Origin: Stigmatella aurantiaca DW4/3-1
GTDB lineage: Bacteria; Myxococcota; Myxococcia; Myxococcales; Myxococcaceae
Reading direction: 5' to 3'
Assembly (NCBI RefSeq): GCF_000165485.1
Contig: NC_014623.1
Location: 8,884,893 to 8,948,892, forward strand
Length of the DNA stretch: 64,000 nucleotides
Below, one piece after another: positions 1 to 7,197 of this stretch. Within the stretch, counting starts at the first letter, position 1. Each line of letters opens with the position of its first letter. A program made the translations under genes and the position numbers. Under the pieces are notes generated by a model, which worked only from the letters and a program-made list of their open reading frames with translations, ran no database searches and had not been told where the DNA came from.

Positions 1-404
1 CGCTGGCGCGACGGCAGGAAGCGCAGCTCATGGTCCAGCAGCGCCAGCGTCCCGCGCTGCTCGGCCGCCAGCCACATGATTTCCGCCTCCGCCGCATCCA
101 GCGACGTGGGCTTCTCGCACAGCACCGCCTTGCCCGCCTGCAACGCCGCCAGGGCCATGGCGTGGTGCAAGTGCGGCGGCGTCACGATGCTGACGAGGTC
201 CACCTGGGGGTTGTCCACCACCTCGCGCCAGTCCCCCGCGCCGTGGGGAATGCCCAGGTCGCGCGCCACTGTCTCCGCGCGCTCGACCCGGGAACTGGCG
301 ATGGACACCACCTCCACCCCGGGACACGCCTGAAAGGCGGGAACCTGGGTGGAGCGAGCAAAGCCCGTGCCGATGATACCGACCCGAATGCGCTTTGCCG
401 TCAT
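1..404 (-). CDS. Gfo/Idh/MocA family oxidoreductase (N-terminal part, cut by window edge)
   Basis: Only the first 134 codons are inside the window; the gene continues past position 1. The protein opens MTAKRIRVGIIGTGFAR, a Rossmann fold with the GxGxxx dinucleotide-binding turn at about residues 11-16. It later has the CEKPTS segment, which is the EKP signature of the Gfo/Idh/MocA family of NAD(P)-dependent sugar and polyol dehydrogenases. It lies 34 bases behind the sugar ABC permease on the same strand, so it is probably the last gene of that operon and acts on the imported sugar or a derivative. The substrate cannot be told from this half. The start is the ATG at 404. Confidence 0.85.
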   Translation of the reverse strand, partial: MTAKRIRVGIIGTGFARSTQVPAFQACPGVEVVSIASSRVERAETVARDLGIPHGAGDWREVVDNPQVDLVSIVTPPHLHHAMALAALQAGKAVLCEKPTSLDAAEAEIMWLAAEQRGTLALLDHELRFLPSRQ

Positions 405-438
405 GATGTCTCCATGCCCCGTGTAGGGGCTTCTCCGC

Positions 439-1677
439 TCAGGCCCTACCTGCGGCCTGCCTCCCTCGGCGCGACAGCGCATCGATGGATGCGGCCACGA
501 GCAGAACGGCCCCCGTTACCATGAACTTCACGGACGAGGACAGGGCCAACAAATCCATTCCGTTGGAGATGGAGCCGATAACGAGGGCGCCCAGCAGCGC
601 GGACCAGGCGGACCCCCGGCCTCCGAAGAGGCTGGTGCCCCCGATGACCGCCGCCGCGATGGCGTTGAGCAGCACGTCGCCGCTGCCGGAGGACTGGTTC
701 ACTGCCAGCAGACGCGAGGCCGCGAGGATGCCGCCCGCGGCGGCCATGGTGGAGGCCAGGGTGAAAATGGTCACCCGGATGCGGTCCACCCGGATGCCCG
801 CCCGCCGCGCCGCCTCGGCGTTGCCACCCACCGCGAAGGTGTGGCGGCCAAAGCGTGTGTGACGAATGAGCAACTCCAGCAGCAGCACCACGCCGCCGAA
901 AATCAGGGCCGCCAGCGGCAGGCCGCGGTCCTGGGTGAAGACGGCGACGGCGGCCACCAGCGCGCCGTGTGTGAACACCATGCGCACCACGGTGGAGCGC
1001 AGCGGCACCAGCGGCAGCCCCGCCGCCTCGCGCCGGCGGCGCTCGACGAAGACGGTGGCCACGTGGACCACGACGATCAGCGCCACCACCAGCCAGGCGA
1101 TGGCCGGCTCGAAGAAGGTGCCCGCCAGCCCGATGATGAACGAGTCATTCAGGTTCACCGTGCCGGTGTTTCCCAGCACGAACAGCTGCGCGCCCTGCCA
1201 CCCGAGCAGACCCGCCAGGGTCACCACGAAGGGCGGAACGCGGAAGCGCGTCATCCACAGGCCGTGAAACGCACCGATCGCCGCGCCCGTGGCCAGCCCC
1301 GCCAGCAGCGAGGGCACCGCGCCGTAGCCCATCTTGACGTTCAGCAGGGCCATCACCGCGGCGGACAGGCCGCTGACCGCGCCCGCCGACAGGTCAATGT
1401 CTCCCAGGAGCAGCACCAGCACGATGCCCGCGGAGATCGTCCCCATGGCGGTGATCTGCAGCATGAGGTTGGTGAGGTTCACGGCGGACAGGAACCGGTC
1501 ATTGGCGATGTAGAAGATGAGCCAGATGACGCACAGGCCGATGATGACCGGCAAGCTGCCCAGCTCGCCCTGGGACAGGCGGCGGAGAAATCCCTGCCAG
1601 GCGCCCTTCAATCCCGGAGCGTCCTGAATCAACCGGGGGTCTACCGCCATGGCCTGCTGTGTGCTGGGCGCGCTCAT
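439..1677 (-). CDS. Sugar ABC transporter permease (XylH/RbsC-type)
   Basis: 412 residues, very hydrophobic after a roughly 45-residue cytoplasmic N-terminus, with about ten membrane segments. This is the layout of the branched-chain/sugar permease family (BPD_transp_2) that includes XylH and RbsC. The segment GDIDLSAGAVSGLSAAV near the N-terminal third and ALLGALVIGSISNGMDLL near the end are typical of that family. It forms the inner-membrane channel for the sugar delivered by the binding protein at 2481-3602. The ATG overlaps the stop of the ATPase gene by 4 bases (ATGA), so the two are translationally coupled. The close match of the binding protein to XylF suggests a pentose such as xylose, but specificity is inferred. 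Confidence 0.92.
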   Translation of the reverse strand: MSAPSTQQAMAVDPRLIQDAPGLKGAWQGFLRRLSQGELGSLPVIIGLCVIWLIFYIANDRFLSAVNLTNLMLQITAMGTISAGIVLVLLLGDIDLSAGAVSGLSAAVMALLNVKMGYGAVPSLLAGLATGAAIGAFHGLWMTRFRVPPFVVTLAGLLGWQGAQLFVLGNTGTVNLNDSFIIGLAGTFFEPAIAWLVVALIVVVHVATVFVERRRREAAGLPLVPLRSTVVRMVFTHGALVAAVAVFTQDRGLPLAALIFGGVVLLLELLIRHTRFGRHTFAVGGNAEAARRAGIRVDRIRVTIFTLASTMAAAGGILAASRLLAVNQSSGSGDVLLNAIAAAVIGGTSLFGGRGSAWSALLGALVIGSISNGMDLLALSSSVKFMVTGAVLLVAASIDALSRRGRQAAGRA

Positions 1678-2462
1678 GCTCCCTCCATCTTCAAAGTCTC
1701 GGTCACCTCGGCCTTCTTGGCGCCAGTGATGGCGGAGACCACCTCCACCTCCTTGGCTTCCTTGACGTCGAACGTGGCCACGCGCTTGCCCAGCCGCATC
1801 ACGATGATCCGGTCGGCCACGGAGAACACGTCCATCAAGTTGTGGCTGATGACAACGACCGCCAGCCCCTGCTCGCGCAGCCGGCGGATGAGGTCCAACA
1901 CCTGCCGCGTCTGGGCCACGCCGAGCGCCGCCGTGGGCTCATCCAGGAGCACCATCTTCGGCTCGCCCATCATCGCCCGCGCCACCGCGATGGACTGGCG
2001 CTGGCCACCGGACAGCGCCGCCACCTGCGTCCGCACGCTGGGGATGCTCACCGACAGCCGCTGGAGCAGGGCCGTGGCCTGCTGCTCCATGACCGTTTCA
2101 TCCAGCCAGCCCACGGCCTTCCCAGCGCCCGACGAGCGCTGCTCGCGCCCGAGGAACAGGTTGCCCACCACGTCCAGGTTATCGCACAGCGCGAGGTCCT
2201 GATACACGGTGGCGATCCCCAGCGCCGAGGCCACCTTCGGCCCCGACAAGGAGACCTTCCTGCCCTCGAAGAGGGTGTCGCCCTCATCAATGGGGATGAT
2301 CCCAGAGATGATCTTGATCAAGGTCGACTTGCCAGCGCCGTTGTCACCACAGAGGGCAACCACCTCACCGGCCTTGACTTCGAAGTCCACCTTGGTCAGC
2401 GCCTGGACGGCTCCGAAGCGCTTGGAGACTCCCTTCAACGCAAACAACGCATTCGCGGACAT
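1674..2462 (-). CDS. Sugar ABC transporter ATP-binding protein (single nucleotide-binding domain)
   Basis: 262 residues with one complete ABC ATPase domain: Walker A GDNGAGKST at about 39-47, the signature LSGGQRQS, Walker B MVLLDEPTA and the H-loop VVISHN. It powers sugar import through the neighbouring permease. Most XylG/RbsA partners of this permease family are about 500 residues with two fused ATPase domains. This one has a single domain, as in the FrcA-like branch, so the active transporter would carry two copies. It sits 18 bases after the binding-protein gene and overlaps the permease start by 4 bases. Confidence 0.93.
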   Translation of the reverse strand: MSANALFALKGVSKRFGAVQALTKVDFEVKAGEVVALCGDNGAGKSTLIKIISGIIPIDEGDTLFEGRKVSLSGPKVASALGIATVYQDLALCDNLDVVGNLFLGREQRSSGAGKAVGWLDETVMEQQATALLQRLSVSIPSVRTQVAALSGGQRQSIAVARAMMGEPKMVLLDEPTAALGVAQTRQVLDLIRRLREQGLAVVVISHNLMDVFSVADRIIVMRLGKRVATFDVKEAKEVEVVSAITGAKKAEVTETLKMEGA

Positions 2463-2480
2463 CGCTTCCCTTTCCCTGCC

Positions 2481-3602
2481 CTACTGGATCTGAGCCGACG
2501 CGCAGGCGTCCTTGTAGGAGCCCGAGCAGATCTCCTCGGCCTTCCAGAAGCCGTCCGCCACGATGGTGGACTTCACGTTCTCCTTCGTCACGGAGACGGG
2601 CGGCAGCAGGATGGACGGGACGTCCTTCTGGCCGTTGTTCACCTTGGCGTTGACCTTGCCCTCGGGCACCTGGCCGCGCAGCAGCGCCACGGCCAGCTCG
2701 GCGGCGGCCTCGGCCTCGGGCTTGATGGCCTTGTAGACGGTCATGTACTGCTCGCCCACCAGCACGCGCTGGATGCCGGCCAGCTCCGCGTCCTGACCGG
2801 TCACGGGCGGCAGCGGGTTGACGCCGGCCGCCTTCATCGCGGCGATGGCCCCGCCGGCGGTGCCGTCATTGGCCGCGTACACGCCGACGATCTTGTCCTT
2901 GCCCAGCGAGGTGACGGCCTGCTCCATCTGCTGCTGAGCCTTGTCCGGGCTCCAGTCCGGGGTGTCGTACTCGGCGCCCACCACCAGCCCGCTGCCATCC
3001 AGGATGCTGTGCGCGCCGGCCTTGAAGAGCTTCGCGTTGTTGTCCGTGGGCGCGCCGTTGATGATGACGATGGTGCCCTTGTCCTTGCCGTCCGCCTTGA
3101 GCTTGTCGAGCAGCGCCTGGCCCTGGAGCTTGCCGACCTTCTCGTTGTCGAACGAGATGTAGTAGTCGACGTCCGAGTTGGTGATGAGCCGGTCGTAGCT
3201 GATGACGGGCACCTTGGACTGACGGGCGCGGGCCACCATGGCCGCGGCGGACGCCGAGTCCACCGGGTCGAGCACCAGCACCTGCGCGCCGTTGGTCAGC
3301 GCCGCCTCGGTCTGGCTTTGCTGCTTGGAGGCGTCCTGGTCCGCGTTGCTGTAGATGACCTCGCAGTCCGGGCACAGCTCCTTGACCTTGCGCTCGAAGT
3401 GCGGCCGGTCGTGGGACTCATAGCGGGACGTCTTCGACTCGGGCAGCAGCAGGGCGATCTTCCCACCCGAACGCTTCTCCGCGGGGGGGGTTCCTCCCGC
3501 CGCTGCTTCTTTGTTCTCGCGTTTGCAAGCCGAAACCAAGACCACCATTGCCGCCAACACCACCGTGGCGCCCACGCGGGACATCGAAGAGCGAGTTTCC
3601 AC
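2481..3602 (-). CDS. Periplasmic sugar-binding lipoprotein of ABC transporter (XylF/ChvE-like)
   Basis: 373 residues from a GTG start preceded by a strong GAGGGAGG ribosome site. The N-terminus is a lipoprotein signal (MSRVGATVVLAAMVVLVSAC), so the protein should be lipid-anchored. The body matches type I periplasmic sugar-binding proteins. Segments VISYDRLI, DVDYYISFDNEKVG and GQDAELAGIQRVL follow the pattern of D-xylose/aldose-binding XylF and ChvE. It captures the sugar for the permease and ATPase encoded just downstream. An inverted repeat 30 bases upstream of the start may be the operator. The likely ligand is xylose or a related aldose; this is inference from resemblance. Confidence 0.92.
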   Translation of the reverse strand: METRSSMSRVGATVVLAAMVVLVSACKRENKEAAAGGTPPAEKRSGGKIALLLPESKTSRYESHDRPHFERKVKELCPDCEVIYSNADQDASKQQSQTEAALTNGAQVLVLDPVDSASAAAMVARARQSKVPVISYDRLITNSDVDYYISFDNEKVGKLQGQALLDKLKADGKDKGTIVIINGAPTDNNAKLFKAGAHSILDGSGLVVGAEYDTPDWSPDKAQQQMEQAVTSLGKDKIVGVYAANDGTAGGAIAAMKAAGVNPLPPVTGQDAELAGIQRVLVGEQYMTVYKAIKPEAEAAAELAVALLRGQVPEGKVNAKVNNGQKDVPSILLPPVSVTKENVKSTIVADGFWKAEEICSGSYKDACASAQIQ

Positions 3603-3631
3603 TCGTGCCTCCCTCTAAAGAAATAAGAGCC

Positions 3632-3647
3632 TGGGAAAGTGTTCCCA
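3632..3647. promoter_or_regulatory. Inverted repeat TGGGAA-N4-TTCCCA, possible operator of the sugar operon
   Basis: A perfect 6-base inverted repeat with a 4-base centre lies about 30 bases upstream of the sugar-binding protein start. Its size and position suit a dimeric repressor such as a LacI-type sugar regulator, but no regulator gene lies next to it. The rest of the 262-base divergent gap (3603-3864) shows no gene. Confidence 0.35.
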
Positions 3648-3864
3648 AACCGGCGCGCATACTGTCGTCAGGCGTGACCTGCCGCAAGCCTTTACCCCAC
3701 CCGAAAGGGCTGATGCATTGCGTCACCCTCTGGGGGCGGGGCCTCCCACGGATCAGCGCACATCGCGTCTGGCCATCCGCTCCCCCCCCCCGCCTCCCCG
3801 GAAAGCCAGTATCCGCCGCTGAACAGATGCCGGCGGTCCCCCGGGCCTATACTCCGCGCCTCGC

Positions 3865-5247
3865 ATGAAGACGGACAACCTCAGGCAGCAACTGCGGCGC
3901 ACGCTGCGGCGGGACTTGTGGATCACGATCGCCCCGACCCTGCTCATCATCGGCATCGCGTTCGCCATCACGTTCTACTTCGTCAAGCCCGCCCCCCCGA
4001 AGACGCTGGTGCTCGCCATGGCCCAGGACGAGGGCGGCTTCAGCTACTTCGCGCGGCGCTACCAGAAAGTCCTCGCCCAGCACGGCGTCACGCTGGAGCT
4101 TCGCCCCACCAAGGGTTCGGTCACCAGCCTTCAGCTTCTCACCGACCCCTCCTCCGGCGTGGATGTCGCCTTCGTGCAGAGCGGCGCCGTGGGGGAGGTG
4201 AAAGACACGGGCAGCATCGTCTCCCTCGGCAGCCTCTCGTATGTGCCCTTGTGGGTTTTCTACCGGGGAGAGCCCCTGGAGGACGTGCGCGGGCTGAAGG
4301 GCCGGCGCATCGCGGTCGGGGATGCCGAGAGCGGAACGCGCGTGCTCGCCCTCACCTTGCTGAAGGCCAACGGCGTGGACCAGGCCCCCACGGAGCTGCT
4401 GCCGCTGGGGCGCGATGCGTCCATCGAGCAGCTCAAGAAGGGCGAGCTGGACGCGGTGATGCTGGTCGCCCCGGCGGAGGCGCCGGCGATCCAGAAGCTC
4501 ACCGCGGTCCCCGGCGTGCGGCTGATGAGCTTCGCCCGCGCGGATGCCTACACGCGCCGGTACACCTACCTGTCGAAGCTCGTGCTGCCCCAAGGGGTGT
4601 TCGACCTGTCGGCGGACCTTCCGGAGCGCGACGTGGTGCTGCTCGCGCCGACCGCGAACCTCGTGGCGCGCGACACGCTGCACCCGGCCCTGGCCTACCT
4701 GCTCCTGCGCGCCGCGAGCGAGGTTCACGGCAGCGCGGGGATGCTCGACCGCACCGGGGAGTTTCCCGCCCCGCTCGAGACGGGCTTTCCCCTGAGCAGC
4801 GAGGCGAGCCGCTACTACGAGGCCGGGGTTCCCCTGCTCCAGCGCTACCTGCCGTTCTGGGCCGCCAACCTCGTCGACAGGCTCTGGGTCATGCTCGTGC
4901 CCATCCTCGCCGTCGTCATTCCCCTGGGCCGGGCCGTCCCCGCCATCTACTTGTGGCGCGTCCGCTCGCGCATCTTCCGGTGGTACGCGCGGCTCAAGGA
5001 GATCGAAATCCAGCTCGACGAGAAGCCGGGACGGGAGCAGCTCGAGGACATGCTCCGGCGGCTGGAGGAGGCCGAGCGCGCCGTGAATCAGATCCCCGTG
5101 CCCTTGGCCTACGCCGAGAACCTCTACTTCTTCCGCGAGCACATCGACGTCGTGCGGCGGCGGCTCGCCCGGGGGCTGGCGGAAGCCCCGGAGGACAAGG
5201 CCCCCCGCCCGGAGGACCGGGTGCCCAGCCCTCAAGCGGCCAGCTAA
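3865..5247 (+). CDS. TAXI family TRAP-type solute-binding protein with two membrane anchors
   Basis: 460 residues. A membrane helix lies at about 18-38 (TLLIIGIAFAITFYF). An NMT1/TAXI-like binding domain follows, with the usual features SVTSLQLL, VDVAFVQSGA and LKGRRIAVGDAESGTRVLA. A second hydrophobic stretch lies near 338-362 (VMLVPILAVVIPLGRAVPAIYLW), followed by a charged helical tail. Such C-terminally anchored TAXI proteins are common in proteobacteria and usually lack TRAP permease genes next to them, as here. There is no clear Shine-Dalgarno sequence; a TATACT box at 3848-3853, 11 bases before the ATG, suggests a nearly leaderless mRNA. The ligand is unknown. Confidence 0.85.
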   Translation: MKTDNLRQQLRRTLRRDLWITIAPTLLIIGIAFAITFYFVKPAPPKTLVLAMAQDEGGFSYFARRYQKVLAQHGVTLELRPTKGSVTSLQLLTDPSSGVDVAFVQSGAVGEVKDTGSIVSLGSLSYVPLWVFYRGEPLEDVRGLKGRRIAVGDAESGTRVLALTLLKANGVDQAPTELLPLGRDASIEQLKKGELDAVMLVAPAEAPAIQKLTAVPGVRLMSFARADAYTRRYTYLSKLVLPQGVFDLSADLPERDVVLLAPTANLVARDTLHPALAYLLLRAASEVHGSAGMLDRTGEFPAPLETGFPLSSEASRYYEAGVPLLQRYLPFWAANLVDRLWVMLVPILAVVIPLGRAVPAIYLWRVRSRIFRWYARLKEIEIQLDEKPGREQLEDMLRRLEEAERAVNQIPVPLAYAENLYFFREHIDVVRRRLARGLAEAPEDKAPRPEDRVPSPQAAS

Positions 5248-5271
5248 ACCCCGGGCGCCCCCGCGCCGTGT

Positions 5272-6201
5272 TCAGCGCGAGGCCGGCCCGAACGCCTCGC
5301 GGTAGCTGCCGGACTCGATGTCCCTCAGCAGCGAGGTGTGCCGGGGGGTCCAGCCCAGCTTCTTGCCCTCGGTGGCGCGCACCCGGCTGTTGGAGGCCAG
5401 CCCATAGCGGGCCGTCTCCTCGCCGATGGCCTGGATGGCATCGGCGAGCTCCCAGCGGAACGTCTTTCCCCCCCACCCCATCATGCGGCTGATGGCCGAG
5501 GCGATGTCCTTGAGCGCCGCCTCGCCGTGCTCCGCGAAGAAGAAGCTGCCGGGCGGGGCCTTCTCGATGACGAGCAGGTACAGCTCGGTCAGGTCCTCGA
5601 TGTGGACGTTCGACCAGACGTTGAGCCCAGGGCCGATGTGCACCCCGGCCTGGCGGCGCGAGGACTCGCGGATGAGGAGGGGCACCTGGGCGGAGTCCCG
5701 CTTGGCGCCCAGTCCATTGCCATAAATCATGGTGGGGCAGACCACGATGCTGCGGACGCCCTCGCGCGCCGAGTCGCGCACGAGCCGGTCGATGGCGACA
5801 CGGGCCACCTTCTGGGGCACCGGGGTGAAGGGCGTGGTGTCCTCGAAGACGCGCTCCGAGGCCGCCCCCGTCCCCTCGTCCGCCACGATGGAGGAGCCGC
5901 TCGTGTGCACGAGCGTCTTGTTCGTCCCCTTCAGCGCCCCCACGAGCGCCTCGGCCGCGCCCCGGTGATCCGAGTCGGCGGCGTTGACGGTGACATCCGC
6001 CTCGCGGGCCAGCCGCGCCAGCAGGGCGCTGTCCTCCAGCCCGCCCACCACCGTTTCGATGCCCAGGGCGGAGATGCGCGCGGCATCCGCCGGATGGCGC
6101 ACCACCCCCACCACCGAGAACCCCTTGCGGCGCAGCCCCTCCGCCACGGAGCCTCCGATGTAGCCCGTTACCCCTGTCACGAACGCGCGCTTCATGGTCA
6201 T
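5272..6201 (-). CDS. NAD(P)-dependent epimerase/dehydratase family protein
   Basis: 309 residues from the ATG at 6201, chosen because AAAGAGGG lies just upstream; longer in-frame starts lack a ribosome site. The start KRAFVTGVTGYIGGSV holds the GxxGxxG nucleotide-binding motif of extended short-chain dehydrogenases. The later stretch VVCPTMIYGNGLG resembles the NAD-dependent epimerase group. It is transcribed divergently from a LysR-type regulator only 98 bases away, the usual layout for a gene controlled by that regulator. It converges with the TAXI gene, 24 bases apart. Substrate unknown. Confidence 0.85.
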   Translation of the reverse strand: MTMKRAFVTGVTGYIGGSVAEGLRRKGFSVVGVVRHPADAARISALGIETVVGGLEDSALLARLAREADVTVNAADSDHRGAAEALVGALKGTNKTLVHTSGSSIVADEGTGAASERVFEDTTPFTPVPQKVARVAIDRLVRDSAREGVRSIVVCPTMIYGNGLGAKRDSAQVPLLIRESSRRQAGVHIGPGLNVWSNVHIEDLTELYLLVIEKAPPGSFFFAEHGEAALKDIASAISRMMGWGGKTFRWELADAIQAIGEETARYGLASNSRVRATEGKKLGWTPRHTSLLRDIESGSYREAFGPASR

Positions 6202-6299
6202 GCCCTCTTTGGTTGAAAGCCCGCGCACACCATGGCCTGTGCCCCGGGAGCATGGTAGGGCCCTCCAGGGCACATGGGTTGTGCCGGGGAGGCAAAGCC
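6202..6299. promoter_or_regulatory. Divergent promoter region between epimerase-like gene and LysR regulator
   Basis: This 98-base gap should contain both promoters and the LysR binding site. I see no convincing -35/-10 pair and no clean T-N11-A palindrome, so only its position supports the call. Confidence 0.4.
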
Positions 6300-7184
6300 T
6301 TGGATCTGTGGCCCTCGCTCCAATCCTTCGTCCAGAGCGTGCGCTCCGGGAGCTTCAGCGCGGCGGCCCGGGACGCGGGCACCACCCCGTCTGCCTTCAG
6401 CAAGAAGGTCGCGCGGCTCGAGGCCCACCTGGGCGTCCGCCTCCTCATCCGGGGCGCCAAGGGCCTGGAACTCACCCCCGAGGGGCAAGAGCTCTTCCAG
6501 CGGGTGGACCGCGCCTTCGAGGACGTCGAGGACGCGTGCATGCAGGCCACCCGCGCGACCGAACCCCGGGGGCTGGTGCGGGTCAGCGCGGCCATGGACA
6601 CGGGGCGGGATTGGCTGATGCCACGCATCCCCCGGTTCGCCCGCGCCTATCCGCACGTGGAGCTGGAGGTCAGCCTGAGCGACCGCTTCGTGGACCTGCT
6701 GGCCGAGCGCTTCGACGTCGCGCTCCGGGTGGGCGAGTTCGATGACGGGCGGCTCATGCGCCGCCGGCTCGGACGGATGCGCCGCTGCTTCTGCGCCTCG
6801 CCCGCGTACCTGCGCGCCCGGGGCGTCCCCCGCCGGTACGAGGAGCTTGCCGGGCATGTGAAGCTCGCCTACCTGCGTGGCACCCAGAGGGATCCCTGGG
6901 AGCTGCCCTCCGGAGGACGGCTCCACCCGCAGGGCCCCTTTGCCTCCGACAACAACGCGGGCCTCCGTCAGCTCACCCTGGCCGGGCTGGGCGTGGCGTG
7001 GCTGCCAGAACTCACCATCGCGGAAGATGTCCAGCGCGGGGCCTTGCAAGTGCTCCTGGAGCATCCGCCGGACCCGGGGATGCCCATCTCGCTGGCCTTC
7101 CCGCAGGGCCGGTTGCTCGCCCCCCGGGTGCGGGCCTTCCTGGACTTCTTCGCCGAGGAGGCGCGCACCTCGCTGCGCCCGTGA
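6300..7184 (+). CDS. LysR family transcriptional regulator
   Basis: 294 residues from a TTG at 6300, preceded by GGGGAGG seven bases upstream. Translation from there begins MDLWPSLQSFVQSVRSGSFSAAARDAG, the standard LysR winged helix. Then come LTPEGQELFQRV and a periplasmic-binding-like effector domain from about residue 88. The conserved VRVSAAMDTGRDWLMPRI and FDVALRVGE patterns place it in the AaeR/DmlR-like branch. It most likely controls the divergently transcribed epimerase-like gene and itself. The effector cannot be predicted. Confidence 0.9.
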   Translation: MDLWPSLQSFVQSVRSGSFSAAARDAGTTPSAFSKKVARLEAHLGVRLLIRGAKGLELTPEGQELFQRVDRAFEDVEDACMQATRATEPRGLVRVSAAMDTGRDWLMPRIPRFARAYPHVELEVSLSDRFVDLLAERFDVALRVGEFDDGRLMRRRLGRMRRCFCASPAYLRARGVPRRYEELAGHVKLAYLRGTQRDPWELPSGGRLHPQGPFASDNNAGLRQLTLAGLGVAWLPELTIAEDVQRGALQVLLEHPPDPGMPISLAFPQGRLLAPRVRAFLDFFAEEARTSLRP

Positions 7185-7197
7185 CGGCTGGCGACGC

